Shown: positions 1 to 8,855, numbered from the stretch's first letter. The stretch: 64,000 bases of DNA from Chloroflexota bacterium (GCA_016210495.1 JACQUC010000200.1:1-64000); one strand, 5' to 3'. Made by a program: numbers and translations. The notes: generated by a model not told the origin, from the letters alone.

Positions 1-489
1 ACGCACTACAAACGGGAAGAAGACCCTACCATGAAAAGCGGGAAGCTTGACGAAGAGCTTAGTAGAATGAGCGATATCGTAGATAAGATAACCCCAAATT
101 CGATGGTGCTTTTCAACGAATCATTTGCCGCGACCAATGAGAGAGAAGGCTCGGAGATCGCCAGGCAGATAGTTAGCGCGTTACTGGAAAAACACCTCAA
201 GGTTTTTGTCGTCACGCATCTATATGAATTTGCGCACAGTTTCCACGACAGAAGAATGGAAAACGCCATTTTCCTGCGGGCCGAAAGGCAAGCCGACGGT
301 GGACGAACTTTCAAATTAATCGAAGGCGAGCCACTGGAAACCAGCTATGGCGAAGATTTGTATGGCAGGATATTTATGTTCGGACGAGATGCTGAGATGC
401 TTGACACCCGGACAGTAGCGGAGTACGATAAGAGAGGTGGAGTGTCTCCGCCAGGCAATGGAGATCTGCCCGGGGCGAACGAATTCTGA
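1..489 (+). CDS. MutS-like DNA mismatch repair ATPase, C-terminal part (5' end outside window)
   Basis: The reading frame is open from base 1 and ends with TGA at 487-489, so only the last ~160 residues are seen. The visible part has the MutS domain V signature: a Walker-B-like stretch (MVLFNESFAATN), where the ABC-type ATPase has its acidic residue before a serine/threonine-rich turn, followed by a helix (EGSEIARQIVSALL) and a switch strand ending in THLYEF, corresponding to the conserved TTH motif. The ATG at 31 is internal and not the true start. It may belong to a MutS2 or stand-alone MutS-like family rather than classical MutS. The domain is clear; the subfamily cannot be decided from this fragment. 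Confidence 0.8.
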   Translation, partial: THYKREEDPTMKSGKLDEELSRMSDIVDKITPNSMVLFNESFAATNEREGSEIARQIVSALLEKHLKVFVVTHLYEFAHSFHDRRMENAIFLRAERQADGGRTFKLIEGEPLETSYGEDLYGRIFMFGRDAEMLDTRTVAEYDKRGGVSPPGNGDLPGANEF

Positions 490-517
490 ACTTGCCCCAA
501 ACCGCAATCGTGCTGAT

Positions 518-556
518 GACTCCTAGCTGACATTTGTCGTTTTGGGAGTCTTTTTT
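518..556 (+). terminator. Intrinsic terminator after the MutS-like gene
   Basis: The arms gactcc (518-523) and ggagtc (545-550) pair and are followed directly by six T (551-556). The loop contains a weaker inner hairpin (gaca/tgtc). It lies 29 bases after the MutS-like stop codon. Confidence 0.75.
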
Positions 557-726
557 CTCCGTTTCGCACTTCGAGTCGTGAAGGTTTGTGTTTTGAAGAC
601 GCGCTTGCCCGCGTCGCCGAGTATGTGCCTTCGCTCCACGTTGAAAACGCACTAGAAAGAGCCGGCATAGGGACCCAGCCGACGCGAGCGTTCGCCGCGC
701 CAGTGATGGCTAGGGAGGGAACCTCG

Positions 727-1218
727 ATGCGTAGCGGTTGTGTGGAGCCCCGGGTCTCACCAGAGGTCGCAGAACCCCGTTCACAGTGGAGAGAGGGAAG
801 CTTCCGACGAATCCTCGTCGCCTTCGACGGCTCGGAGAAGTCGTGGAACGCCCTGCGAATGGGGATCAGCCTCGCCTGGCAGCACGATGCCGAGTTGTGG
901 GCGCTCTCCGTCGAGGAGAACTTGCCCCGTTTCCCCGTGACCGTCGGCGAGGTGCAAGAGGAGAAGGAATGGGAGGACAAATACTACGGCGAACTGCACG
1001 ATGAGGCAAGAAAGCTGGCCACGCAGCGCGGAGTGCAGTTGCACAGCGCTATCACGCCCGGCCGTCCGGTAGCGACGATTGTACACTACGCCAGACAGGG
1101 CGGCTTCGACCTCATCGTTATCGGCGGCAACGGGCGCGGTTGGCTTTGGGATGCGCTCCTGGGTACAGCGAGTCGAGTCAGCCGCGGTGCTCCCTGCCAC
1201 GTGATGGTGGTGCGTTAG
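727..1218 (+). CDS. Universal stress protein (UspA family)
   Basis: A 163-residue single-domain Usp. The fold starts at about residue 27 (RRILVAFDGSEKSWNALRMG), with the conserved Asp and Ser of the first strand-helix unit. The ATP-binding signature is near the C terminus: IGGNGRGWLWDALLGTAS followed by PCHVMVVR, which fits G-2x-G-9x-G-S/T closely, so this is probably a nucleotide-binding Usp. The ATG at 727 is preferred because agggaggg (712-719) sits a normal distance upstream; the frame is open further up, to 586. The next gene, 107 bases on, is the arsenic methyltransferase, so a stress-response grouping is plausible but not shown. Confidence 0.88.
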   Translation: MRSGCVEPRVSPEVAEPRSQWREGSFRRILVAFDGSEKSWNALRMGISLAWQHDAELWALSVEENLPRFPVTVGEVQEEKEWEDKYYGELHDEARKLATQRGVQLHSAITPGRPVATIVHYARQGGFDLIVIGGNGRGWLWDALLGTASRVSRGAPCHVMVVR

Positions 1219-1325
1219 CCACGCGACCACTGCCATATCGATGGGGAACCACGCTCTTTCAAGACAACTGTGGAAGTCGGGTTGGGGCGGCCAGGGGGAA
1301 CGGCTCAAGACTGGAGGAGGCAAGA

Positions 1326-2207
1326 ATGCTGAAGGTTGAAGAAATCGAGCGGCTGGTGAAGAGTCGCTACGACAAATTCGCTGAGACAGGAGGGGACGGG
1401 AAGTCCTGTTGACCCAGCAAGAAACAGCCCGGTTCGGGCTACGCAGTGGATCGGGGACTGTATGACCAGGAGGAGCTTGCCTTGGTGCCACAGACTGCCC
1501 TTAATCTCTCTCGGGGTTGCGGCAACCCCACCGGCTTCGCCAACATCCGGCCCGGTGAGGTGGTTCTAGATTTCGGCTGTGGGGGTGGGATAGACGTCAT
1601 CCTGGCCGCTCACAAAGTCGGGCCGCTGGGGACGGTAGTCGGAATCGATTTCGCTCCCCAGATGATCGAGCGGGCCAGGCAGGCCGTAGCCGATGCGGGC
1701 TTGCAAGACCGCAACATTGAGTTCTGCCTTGCGAGGATGGACATGACGGGAATTGCGGACGGTTTCGCGGACGTCGTGGTGTCCAACTGCGTCGTCAACC
1801 TGTGCCCCGACAAAGACGCCGTGTATAAAGAAGCTTTTCGTACTCTGCGGCCGGGTGGACGACTTGCGATCTCGGACATTGTGCTCACAGACGATATCGA
1901 TCCACAGCTAAGGAACCGCTTCCAGTCGAACTGGGCAGGGTGCCTGGGTGGCGCTCTTGGTGAAGACGCGTACTGGCGGACGGTGGTGGGAGCAGGGTTT
2001 GCTGCTATCCGGATCGTGACGCGTCACCTGCTGACGCCAGAAGAACTTGAAGCTATGGCCTGCTGCCCAGGGAAGGAGTTCACTGCTCCCCAAGTAAAGG
2101 AGGATCTTGCTGTCGTGCAAGGACGAGTGGCCAGCCTTAAGTTTACAGCCGTCAAACCATCTTCAAGCGTTGCAAGTCCGTGCCACGCCGGATGGATTGG
2201 GATGTGA
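1326..2207 (+). CDS. arsM: Arsenite S-adenosylmethyltransferase, predicted selenoprotein (TGA at 1410-1412 read as Sec)
   Basis: Transfers methyl groups from S-adenosylmethionine to trivalent arsenic. The ATG at 1326 follows ggaggagg (1313-1320). The first 28 codons ([20 protein letters not shown]...GKSC) are a typical ArsM N terminus, then TGA, then the same frame continues without another stop to 2207. The family normally has a Cys-Cys pair here; this gene has Cys28-TGA29. Downstream are the SAM motif [11 protein letters not shown] and both other arsenic-binding cysteines, in SNCVVNL and WAGCLGGAL, then an ACCPG tail motif. A hairpin with a G-starting loop lies 19 bases after the TGA, as expected for a bacterial SECIS. 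A tRNA-Sec gene is present at 40979. A simple nonsense mutation is the alternative, but it would not explain the hairpin, the exact Cys position or the intact rest. Length 293 residues including Sec. Confidence 0.88.
1410..1440 (+). promoter_or_regulatory. Bacterial SECIS element with its UGA codon inside arsM
   Basis: The TGA (1410-1412) is followed by a perfect six-base-pair stem, agcccg (1426-1431) with cgggct (1435-1440), closing loop GTT (1432-1434). The loop begins with G, 19 bases after the TGA. Known bacterial SECIS elements have a short G-bearing apical loop roughly 16-37 bases after the UGA, where SelB binds. The sequence fits; SelB binding is inferred. Confidence 0.8.
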
Positions 2208-2368
2208 TGTTAGCAGTCGGTTAGTCCGCTTGTTTTTTCCCGCAGTTTTACAAGGCGTAGATGTAGACGTTGGAGACCGGGCGAGGACGCCGCCGCCCGG
2301 CCAGGGCTCTGAAGAGTGAGGCATTGAGTACAGTCGTAACCGGTTGTTTAGTAAACAAGGAGGTTGCT

Positions 2369-2983
2369 ATGGAGACGAGAGAAGCGCGCTACTATCGTGC
2401 CCTCTACCAGGTGGCCGTGACAATCAACTCAACTCTGGACACCCGCGCGGTGCTTAAGGCAGTCGCCGAGAGCACCGCTGGAGCACTGCAAGCAAAAGCT
2501 TGTTCGATCATTCTTCTCAGCCCGGATCGACGAGAGCTGTACCACAGTGCAGCTTACGGGCTTAGCGACTGGTACGTGCGCAAAGGGCCGCTTAGCGTGG
2601 ATGCGAGCATGTCCGAAGCTCTGTCGGGTCGGTCGGTTGTTGTGCTGGATGTCAGCACTGATCCAAGGGTGCAATACCGACCACAAGCTATCCGGGAGGG
2701 AATTGCCTCAGTCCTCAGTGCCCCTATCCGCCTGCGGGACCACGTGATCGGCGTCGTGCGCGTCTACACCGCCGAGCGCAGACAGTTCAGCCCTGAAGAC
2801 ATCGAGTTCGTCGAGGCCGTCGCCAACCTGGGTGCTATCGCCCTGGAGAACGCGCATCGCTATGAGGAAGTGAAGGCCGACTACGACGCGGTGCATCAGG
2901 ACCTCCTGGAATGGTATGCCACTTGGGGACTGGAGCGATCCGCGGATGCCCTGGCGGGAGGCGTTGTCCAACCAAGCGATTAG
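2369..2983 (+). CDS. GAF-domain protein
   Basis: A 204-residue soluble protein. After a short helix (REARYYRALYQVAVTINSTLD) residues ~20-175 form one GAF domain (AVLKAVAESTAGALQAKACSIILLSPD... ending VANLGAIALENAHRYEEV), a small-molecule or redox/light sensor fold often found in signalling proteins. No kinase, cyclase or HTH output domain follows, only a helix, so it probably acts with a partner. The ATG at 2369 is chosen because aaggagg (2357-2363) lies just before it; the frame is open to 2270. It follows arsM by 161 bases. The ligand is unknown. Confidence 0.82.
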   Translation: METREARYYRALYQVAVTINSTLDTRAVLKAVAESTAGALQAKACSIILLSPDRRELYHSAAYGLSDWYVRKGPLSVDASMSEALSGRSVVVLDVSTDPRVQYRPQAIREGIASVLSAPIRLRDHVIGVVRVYTAERRQFSPEDIEFVEAVANLGAIALENAHRYEEVKADYDAVHQDLLEWYATWGLERSADALAGGVVQPSD

Positions 2984-3248
2984 CTGAGTTCATAATAACT
3001 CATTCGGAAAGCCCTCGGTTTGACCCCAACAAGAAAGCCTCTACCTGTCCTTCCGCAAAAGGACCCGTAGAAGCTATCATCTGGCGTTATGGCGGCTAAA
3101 CCGCCCCACCCCGAGCTTCATCGTGGTGGGCATCGTAATCTGCTCTCGCTAGGACTATCACAAGGTCGAAAGCCCGTCAACGGGTTGCAGAAAGGTTATG
3201 GACACCCGTGTCGCATTGCCGGAATAATATAAGATCTATGCCGCCACG
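2984..3248. other. Intergenic region with small hairpins
   Basis: No convincing gene. Short hairpins include gtccttccgcaaaaggac (about 3048-3065) and ggcggctaaaccgcc (about 3090-3104). Neither has a U-tract, so they are not clear terminators. The GAF gene and the next gene (minus strand) converge here. Confidence 0.5.
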
Positions 3249-6200
3249 TCATGGCCCTGCCGCTTGGTTCAATATCACTGGCAAGAATAGCTTTGTGGTC
3301 GTGCCCCTGACGACAAACGTGGCGTCGGAGGCGTCCTCGGCGGAGTTGAAGCCATCGTTGGCGACCACGATTACGCGTGCGTTGCTGCTAGACGTTAGTC
3401 GGCTGAAATCGACGTTCAAAGTTGTAGTCGTCAGGCGACTGGCCAGCACGTGGCGCGTGACGCCGTCGGGGGAGTAAAGGACCGTGTAGTTGAGATTATC
3501 GCCATCGGGATCGGATGCCTGCCAGCGGATCTGAGCAGTGCCCGTTATGGTCTCGCCACCGTTAGGGGCCAGCACCGTGACCGTCGGCGGGCGGGCGCTA
3601 ACGTTGAAAGTTGCTAAGGACGTAGCGCCCGAGAGCACCGTGACAGACGCGATGCCTTCGGGAGCCGGCACAGTGAAACCGAATGGCGACGCATTGACAG
3701 GGGAATAGCCTCGACCGTGCTCCTCGACGGTGAAGTCCACGTCGAAAGGTACAGTGTCCAGGCTTGCGCCAGCGGAGTTGGCGAATCGGGCCGTATACTG
3801 GCTACCCGAGGGTCGCGGGAAGCTGTACGGAGACGCGGCCACGATGAATGAATTAAATACCAGCCCGCCTGATTGGCTTATTATCCCCGAGACGTCAATG
3901 ACCCGCGTATTGGCGCGGATGGCGAAGTTGGCGCCTACGGTGTCGGTAGTAAGTCGCGTGTAAACGTAGGAATGGTCGGTTCCGGTGGCCCAGGAGTTCC
4001 GGTCGTTGCCCCCTCCCATGAACCCGTATCGTTCGTTGCCGGAGCGGGTGAAGACAGCGGAGCGGTTGGTGGTGTCCAGGCCGCCAGCCACTTCCTGCAC
4101 ATAGTTGCCGACACTGTCGCCATCGTCGGCCGCGGCCGGCGGCGGGTTAATCGCCGAGGGACGTCCTCCGGCATATTCATCGCCCAGGTCGAAGAGATGG
4201 CCGATCTCATGGGCGACGGTGGAGCTGACCAGCCGCTCATTGGTTCCATAAGGCTCCCTATCCAACGTGACGACCACGCCGCGGATGGCGGGGAAGGTGT
4301 ACCCGAGGCGCTCCCCTCCGCCAGCGGTCTGGCCCAACGGATTCTGTCCGTCGACGTTGTAGGGCACCACGCCCGCAGCAAAGTTGTGCTTGGCCGGCGT
4401 CGCCACTTGCCCGTGGTTGAGCTGTGCCTGAAGGCGCCCCAGCAGGTCATTGGCGAGCGTTCGCCGCCTGTCTATCGTGGTGAGTGGCGCATCTACCTCG
4501 TGAGGGTTGAGTATGGTGACACGGACCTCTTGCTCGTCCAGAGGGTAGTAGGAACGAAGATGGTCTGCCGCCGACCGCAAGACCGCCGCCTCGGGTTCCA
4601 CGTAGACGCCAGCGGCGTTTCTCACGCGGACGGGGATGACGAACACCTCCACACTATCCGGCTGCCTGAAGTTGGCCCGGAACGTTTCCTCGAAGGACGG
4701 AAAGGCACCTGCACTCTGCGGCTCAATCACCGCCTTGAACGTGTGGATGCCCGGCGTGAGGAGGTTGTCGGCCACGGCGCCGGTGATGAAGAACTTCAGG
4801 CTATCTTCCAGACGCTGGCGTGCGTCAGGTTTGTCAGCAAAGTATCCCAATGCTCGGGCCATATAGTCGTTCACCTGGAAGGATCTCTCGTTGGCGGTTC
4901 CCTCGTCTACTATGAGGCGTCCCCTGGCCAGGGTGGACGGCCCATCAAGGCCGGTGTCGAAGAAGGCGCGAACCACCAGGTCACGCTTGGCCACCAGGCT
5001 CCGTCGGTTGTTCCTCAGATCATCGGGAAGGCTCAGATTGCGAATCCCCTGAACCGCCACCAGAGAGGTCAGCCGGCGCAAGTAAATCTCGTAGTTCCCG
5101 TCGGCGTTCTTTCCCAGGAGGTCGCCGCTGGAGGAGAAGGCGACGCAAGTGCCATCGGCGCTGAGCGCCACGCCCTCAAAACCGGTGCGGCGTACGGTGG
5201 GGTCGCCAAGGGTGGAGGTGAGCTTTCTCAGGCCGGTTCCATCGGTGTTCATCACGTACACTTCGTAAGCGCGGCGTTCAAAATCGGTGGGCTCATACGA
5301 AGTGAAGGCGACACGAGAGCCGTCGAAGGAGAGCGAGGGGTAAGCGGACCGGCCGGCAGTGCTGGTCAGTTGCCTGAACCCGCTGCCGTCGGTTTTGATG
5401 GTGAATATCTCCAGGCCCCCGTCGGGGTTGCCGCCGCCCACGTTAATGTAGGCCGGAAACGCCACGGTAGAGCCGTCGCCGCTGATAGCGGGCCGTTCCC
5501 CCAGGTATTCCTGGGGCGAGTATGTTGTCGACACGGTCGCCAGCTCCCGCCGGCCGCTGCCGTTCGTGTTCACCACGTAGAGCGAATGCGTGTCGGACAG
5601 GATGTCGGCACCGCCGTCGGTCCGGCGCATTCGGAGCTCACGCAATATGAAAGCTACTCTGGAGGCGATATGATCGATGGCCGGAGCGAAAGCTGTGTAT
5701 TGCACTATCAGATCGCCGGGGTTGGGACCGCGGATATCGACGAAGTTAGTGAGCTGCCCCAGGCCGCCGGTGCCGTTGGCACGCAGCATGAAAAGCTCGG
5801 CGCTCCCGTCGCCGTTTTGACGCAAGAAGTCGGCGCTGGAAGAGAAGACCACGCGCGACCCGTCGCCGCTAATCGCCGGGTTGCCACGCGCCCCCGCGAG
5901 GTGGATCTGGTCGTCATTGGTCGGGGATGAGGTGAGTTGCATGAATACGCTCAGGTCGAACCGACGAACGTATATGTCGCCAGAATACCAGGGGTTGCCG
6001 GCTTTTTCGCTGTCAAACGCGGCGAAGGCTATCCACTGGCCGTCGCCGCTGATGGAAGGAGGACCATTGGCTCGAAATGGGTCGCCGACCAACGTGTGCT
6101 GCCCATCCCCATCGCCGCCGATCACATAGATCTCTCGCCGGCCTTCTGACCAGTAGGCGATGCGCGAGCCGTCGGCGCTCAGGACCGGGCCGGTGTAGAA

Positions 6201-6350
6201 GTACCCATCGCTGGTTTCGGTGAGCTGCCCTAAACTCTGGGTGGCCGCTGCTGGCGCCACCACGGTGGATACTGTCGGCGGTGGCAGTAACGGGAGGGCG
6301 ATGAAGGCGAATAGTATTGCTAGAAACAGACGCCCCGGAATTAATGGCAT
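3249..6350 (-). CDS. Secreted TolB-type beta-propeller protein with a zinc metallopeptidase motif
   Basis: A 1033-residue exported protein. Residues 1-~36 are a signal peptide (MPLIPGRLFLAILFAFIALPLL). Residues ~45-430 hold repeated WD40-like PD40/TolB blades (ISGDGSRVVFSS, LSFDGSRVAFTS, ALSADGTCVAFSS). A linker region leads to a metallopeptidase signature at about residues 714-725 (HEIGHLFDLGDEY), with two His and the Glu of HExxH and nearby acidic residues. Fibronectin/Ig-like segments follow (ITGTAQIRWQASDPDGDNLNYTV). The C terminus ends FLPVILNQAAGP, a tail also seen in other secreted proteins of this window. The ATG at 6350 has gtgaggg just upstream; a GTG at 6368 is the alternative start. 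The propeller may bind wall or extracellular polymers; the substrate is unknown. Confidence 0.82.
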   Translation of the reverse strand: MPLIPGRLFLAILFAFIALPLLPPPTVSTVVAPAAATQSLGQLTETSDGYFYTGPVLSADGSRIAYWSEGRREIYVIGGDGDGQHTLVGDPFRANGPPSISGDGQWIAFAAFDSEKAGNPWYSGDIYVRRFDLSVFMQLTSSPTNDDQIHLAGARGNPAISGDGSRVVFSSSADFLRQNGDGSAELFMLRANGTGGLGQLTNFVDIRGPNPGDLIVQYTAFAPAIDHIASRVAFILRELRMRRTDGGADILSDTHSLYVVNTNGSGRRELATVSTTYSPQEYLGERPAISGDGSTVAFPAYINVGGGNPDGGLEIFTIKTDGSGFRQLTSTAGRSAYPSLSFDGSRVAFTSYEPTDFERRAYEVYVMNTDGTGLRKLTSTLGDPTVRRTGFEGVALSADGTCVAFSSSGDLLGKNADGNYEIYLRRLTSLVAVQGIRNLSLPDDLRNNRRSLVAKRDLVVRAFFDTGLDGPSTLARGRLIVDEGTANERSFQVNDYMARALGYFADKPDARQRLEDSLKFFITGAVADNLLTPGIHTFKAVIEPQSAGAFPSFEETFRANFRQPDSVEVFVIPVRVRNAAGVYVEPEAAVLRSAADHLRSYYPLDEQEVRVTILNPHEVDAPLTTIDRRRTLANDLLGRLQAQLNHGQVATPAKHNFAAGVVPYNVDGQNPLGQTAGGGERLGYTFPAIRGVVVTLDREPYGTNERLVSSTVAHEIGHLFDLGDEYAGGRPSAINPPPAAADDGDSVGNYVQEVAGGLDTTNRSAVFTRSGNERYGFMGGGNDRNSWATGTDHSYVYTRLTTDTVGANFAIRANTRVIDVSGIISQSGGLVFNSFIVAASPYSFPRPSGSQYTARFANSAGASLDTVPFDVDFTVEEHGRGYSPVNASPFGFTVPAPEGIASVTVLSGATSLATFNVSARPPTVTVLAPNGGETITGTAQIRWQASDPDGDNLNYTVLYSPDGVTRHVLASRLTTTTLNVDFSRLTSSSNARVIVVANDGFNSAEDASDATFVVRGTTTKLFLPVILNQAAGP

Positions 6351-6644
6351 CTTGCCCTCACCGTACACCCCTCAATTAAATCCTCGGAGTGAATCGATTC
6401 TCGCACACAGAAGCAGCCAGTTGCTCCTCGCCTAGCGCAGTACACGCGCTGCTCAGGCGCCTGCAAATCGAAAGGGTCACATGCTCTTCGCATAACGGCT
6501 CACAGGAAGATTTGGAACGGCGAAGGTGGCCGCACGATGGGTTGTTTTGTGGGGCATCATTACCCGCTCTCACAAGAAGTGTATCACGAGGTCGGCGCCC
6601 CGTCAACAGACCGCATATCGAACGCTGGCTGAGCTTGGGCGAGC

Positions 6645-7070
6645 TCATGGCCGCTCGTACTTCGCCTCGACGGTGATCGAGATACCGCCGCGCACGTTGA
6701 AAGCGCCGACCACTTCGCAGTACAGCGGCTCCACCGCCTTCACGATGTCGTCGAGAATCCGATTGGTCACGTGCTCGTGGAAGGTGCCCTCCTCGCGGTA
6801 AGACCAGAGGTATAGCTTTAACGACTTGGATTCGAGGATGCGCTGGTCGGGGATGTAGCGAATGGTGATGGTCGCGAAATCGGGCTGTCCGGTGGCGGGA
6901 CATACGCACGTGAACTCGGGGCACACCAGCGTCACCGTGTAGCGACGACCAGGATGCTGATTGGGAAACGTCTCCAACTGCCGCACCGGCCCCCGGACCT
7001 CCCGTCCCAGTAGGGACAGTCCCTGGGCTTCCTCTCCCTCTGCTATCTCGTGCTTCGACTCTTCTTCCAT
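6645..7070 (-). CDS. queF: NADPH-dependent 7-cyano-7-deazaguanine reductase QueF
   Basis: Reduces preQ0 to preQ1 in queuosine synthesis. The 141-residue protein is of the short, unimodular type. It shows the substrate-binding and catalytic block FTCVCPATGQPDFATITI, where the second Cys is the family nucleophile, the NADPH/substrate motif LESKSLKLYLWSYREEGTFHEH with the conserved Glu, Ser and His, and the closing FNVRGGISITVEAKYERP. The ATG at 7070 has ggaagg immediately upstream; the frame is open to a GTG at 7130 that would add 20 unconserved residues. No other queuosine gene lies nearby, and no preQ1 riboswitch is visible upstream. Confidence 0.93.
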   Translation of the reverse strand: MEEESKHEIAEGEEAQGLSLLGREVRGPVRQLETFPNQHPGRRYTVTLVCPEFTCVCPATGQPDFATITIRYIPDQRILESKSLKLYLWSYREEGTFHEHVTNRILDDIVKAVEPLYCEVVGAFNVRGGISITVEAKYERP

Positions 7071-7480
7071 TTCCTTCCCCGCTCGCTCCCGGTGCCAACG
7101 CCAGCCTCGGGACGGATTTGGCAATGTCACATTTGGCTATGGGCCAGATCTCCCCACGCCGCCCCTCCTGTGTGCTTGGCCGGCCTTGGGTCCTTCGCGG
7201 TCCGCCTCAGGCGGACTCGCGTCAACCCTCGAACTGGCGTGCTCATGTCAGGCGGGTTGACGGCGACCCCGATCTATCGGGGCGCCGAAGGACGCCAAGC
7301 TCGAATGTGACATATTCGACTAATCTGCGATCAATGATACACTGCTGGCCACCATGGCCGCAACGCGTGCTGCCAGGAGGGTGCGCCTTTTCAACGCCGG
7401 TCCGAGTTCGCTGAGGTTCGGTTAAGGTAGGGGCAACCAGCCGGTCACCCTTAGTGCTGAAGACCTTCCTCACCTTGCGG
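7071..7480. other. Intergenic region with palindromic repeats
   Basis: No convincing gene between queF and the PLP enzyme. It holds a 17-base palindrome (7200-7216), a ccccgat/atcgggg hairpin (7268-7283) and two sites containing aatgtgacat, one on each strand (about 7122-7134 and 7302-7318). The last two could be regulator sites, but this is weak. Confidence 0.5.
7200..7216. repeat. Dispersed palindrome, GTCCGCCTNAGGCGGAC family, copy 1
   Basis: gtccgcctcaggcggac: eight base pairs around one central base. Near-identical palindromes occur at 26014-26032, 26041-26067 and 40762-40778, all between genes. Confidence 0.75.
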
Positions 7481-8701
7481 CTAGGTCAAACCAGCGCCAA
7501 TTCGCCCCGCGATAGTTCTGTTCGTGCGCTCCAGCGCCTGGCGAAGGTCTTCGATGATGTCTTCGGCATCTTCAATGCCCACGGCCAGGCGGACCAGGCC
7601 ATCGGTAATGCCGGCCTTCTGCCGGGCCGCTGGAGGCACCCCGGCGTGGGTCATCGACGCGGGATGCTCGATGAGCGTCTCGACGCTCCCCAAGCTTACT
7701 GCAAGAGTACACAGCTCGACCGAATTCATCAGCGTGCGGCCGGCCTCCACGCCACCTTTCAGCTCGAAGGAGAGCACTCCACCGTAGCCAGACATCTGGC
7801 GTTTCGCGATCGCGTGGCCCGAGTGGCTCGGCAGGCCGGGGTAGAGCACGCGGGCAACCTCCGGACGCTCTTGCAGGAACTCTGCCACTCTCTGTGCGGT
7901 CTCGTTCTGGCGGGCAACGCGCAGCGGAAGGGTTCTCAGTCCTCTGAGCAGCAACCAGGCCTCAAAGGGCCCTAGAATACCGCCGGTAACCTTGAGCGTA
8001 CTGCGTATCAGGCCAATGTGCTCCTGTGAGCCGATGATCGCGCCGGCCACAACGTCCGAATGGCCGCCGATGTACTTGGTCGCACTATGAAGCACGAGAT
8101 TCGCCCCTAGCTGCAAAGGACGTTGGTTGTAGAAGGTGGCAAAGGTATTGTCTACCACCAGCAGCGCGCCTATGCTGCGTGCCAGTTCTGCAACTGCCGC
8201 GATGTCGACGACGTCCATCGTCGGGTTGGCTGGGGTTTCGATGTAGATCATTCTTGTGCTGGCGCGCATTCCCGAGCGAAATTCGCTCACCTTCGTTGCA
8301 TCGGCAAAGCTTACCGCCAGTCCCATTCGTGGCGCGAGCTGGTCCAGGAACGTGTACGTGGCGCTGTAGAGCGCACCCGCCGCGAGGATATGGTCGTCCG
8401 CCCGGACCAACGATCCCACTAGCGTCGAGACGGCAGCCATACCGGATGCGGTGACCACGGCATCCACGCCGCCTTCCAGAAGCCCCAGCTTCTCTTCCAG
8501 CGACCTGTTGGTCGGATTACCCAGACGACTGTATGCATATCCCTGCTCCTGGCCCTGGAACACCCGAGCGGCGTGATCAGCGCTCTTGAAGGCAAAGGTC
8601 GAGTTCTGATAGATGGGGGACGGCACGGCCCCTGTCAACTCGTCCGGTTGTTCGCCAGCGTGTACGGCTTTGGTCGAGAATCCCGCTTTTGACAGATTCA
8701 T
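7481..8701 (-). CDS. Trans-sulfuration PLP enzyme (methionine gamma-lyase / cystathionine gamma-synthase type)
   Basis: A 406-residue PLP enzyme of the Cys/Met metabolism family. The pattern includes the N-terminal FSTKAVHAGEQPD, the phosphate-binding YSRLGNPTNRSLEEKL with Tyr and Arg, the cofactor motif TASGMAAVSTLV, the Asp of VVDNTFAT, and the lysine of LHSATKYIGGHSDVVAGA that forms the Schiff base. GGILGPFEAWLLLRGLRTLPLR resembles methionine gamma-lyase and O-acetylhomoserine sulfhydrylase. The lyase-specific Cys (YGCT) is replaced by Ser (LYSATYTF), so the exact reaction is open. An ATG start; upstream on the minus strand is a -10-like tataat (8734-8739 in plus coordinates) without a good -35. 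It is transcribed alone. Confidence 0.9.
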   Translation of the reverse strand: MNLSKAGFSTKAVHAGEQPDELTGAVPSPIYQNSTFAFKSADHAARVFQGQEQGYAYSRLGNPTNRSLEEKLGLLEGGVDAVVTASGMAAVSTLVGSLVRADDHILAAGALYSATYTFLDQLAPRMGLAVSFADATKVSEFRSGMRASTRMIYIETPANPTMDVVDIAAVAELARSIGALLVVDNTFATFYNQRPLQLGANLVLHSATKYIGGHSDVVAGAIIGSQEHIGLIRSTLKVTGGILGPFEAWLLLRGLRTLPLRVARQNETAQRVAEFLQERPEVARVLYPGLPSHSGHAIAKRQMSGYGGVLSFELKGGVEAGRTLMNSVELCTLAVSLGSVETLIEHPASMTHAGVPPAARQKAGITDGLVRLAVGIEDAEDIIEDLRQALERTNRTIAGRIGAGLT

Positions 8702-8806
8702 TTTGCACGTCCTTGACTCCTCATGTTCACTCTATTATAGAGCAAGAACCGTGCTAGCTGCACGCCTGCATAGCTTGTTGCACCTTCTCCAACATAACTG
8801 CGAAGC

Positions 8807-8837
8807 TTGGCGTTTTACTACGCGCAATCTGTATAAT
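8807..8837 (+). promoter_or_regulatory. Possible sigma-70 promoter for mtaB
   Basis: TTGGCG (8807-8812) and TATAAT (8832-8837) with a long 19-base spacer. The -10 is perfect but the spacing is poor, so this is tentative. Confidence 0.4.
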
Positions 8838-8855
8838 TTGTTGGATGGCGCTGTG

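Noticed and set aside
1326..2207. Treating arsM as a pseudogene broken by a nonsense codon, with a shortened gene starting at 1446.
   Set aside because: The TGA coincides with the expected Cys, is followed by a SECIS-like hairpin and no other defect, and a tRNA-Sec gene is in the window. A Sec codon explains all of these.
3873..5930. A 685-codon open frame on the plus strand opposite the propeller-metallopeptidase gene.
   Set aside because: It is low-complexity, without recognisable motifs, and the minus-strand frame carries the signal peptide, propeller blades and HExxH. It is the antisense shadow of a G+C-rich gene.
7071..7200. A preQ1 riboswitch before queF.
   Set aside because: No short C-rich loop with A-rich tail and pseudoknot pattern of preQ1 aptamers is found in the minus-strand leader.
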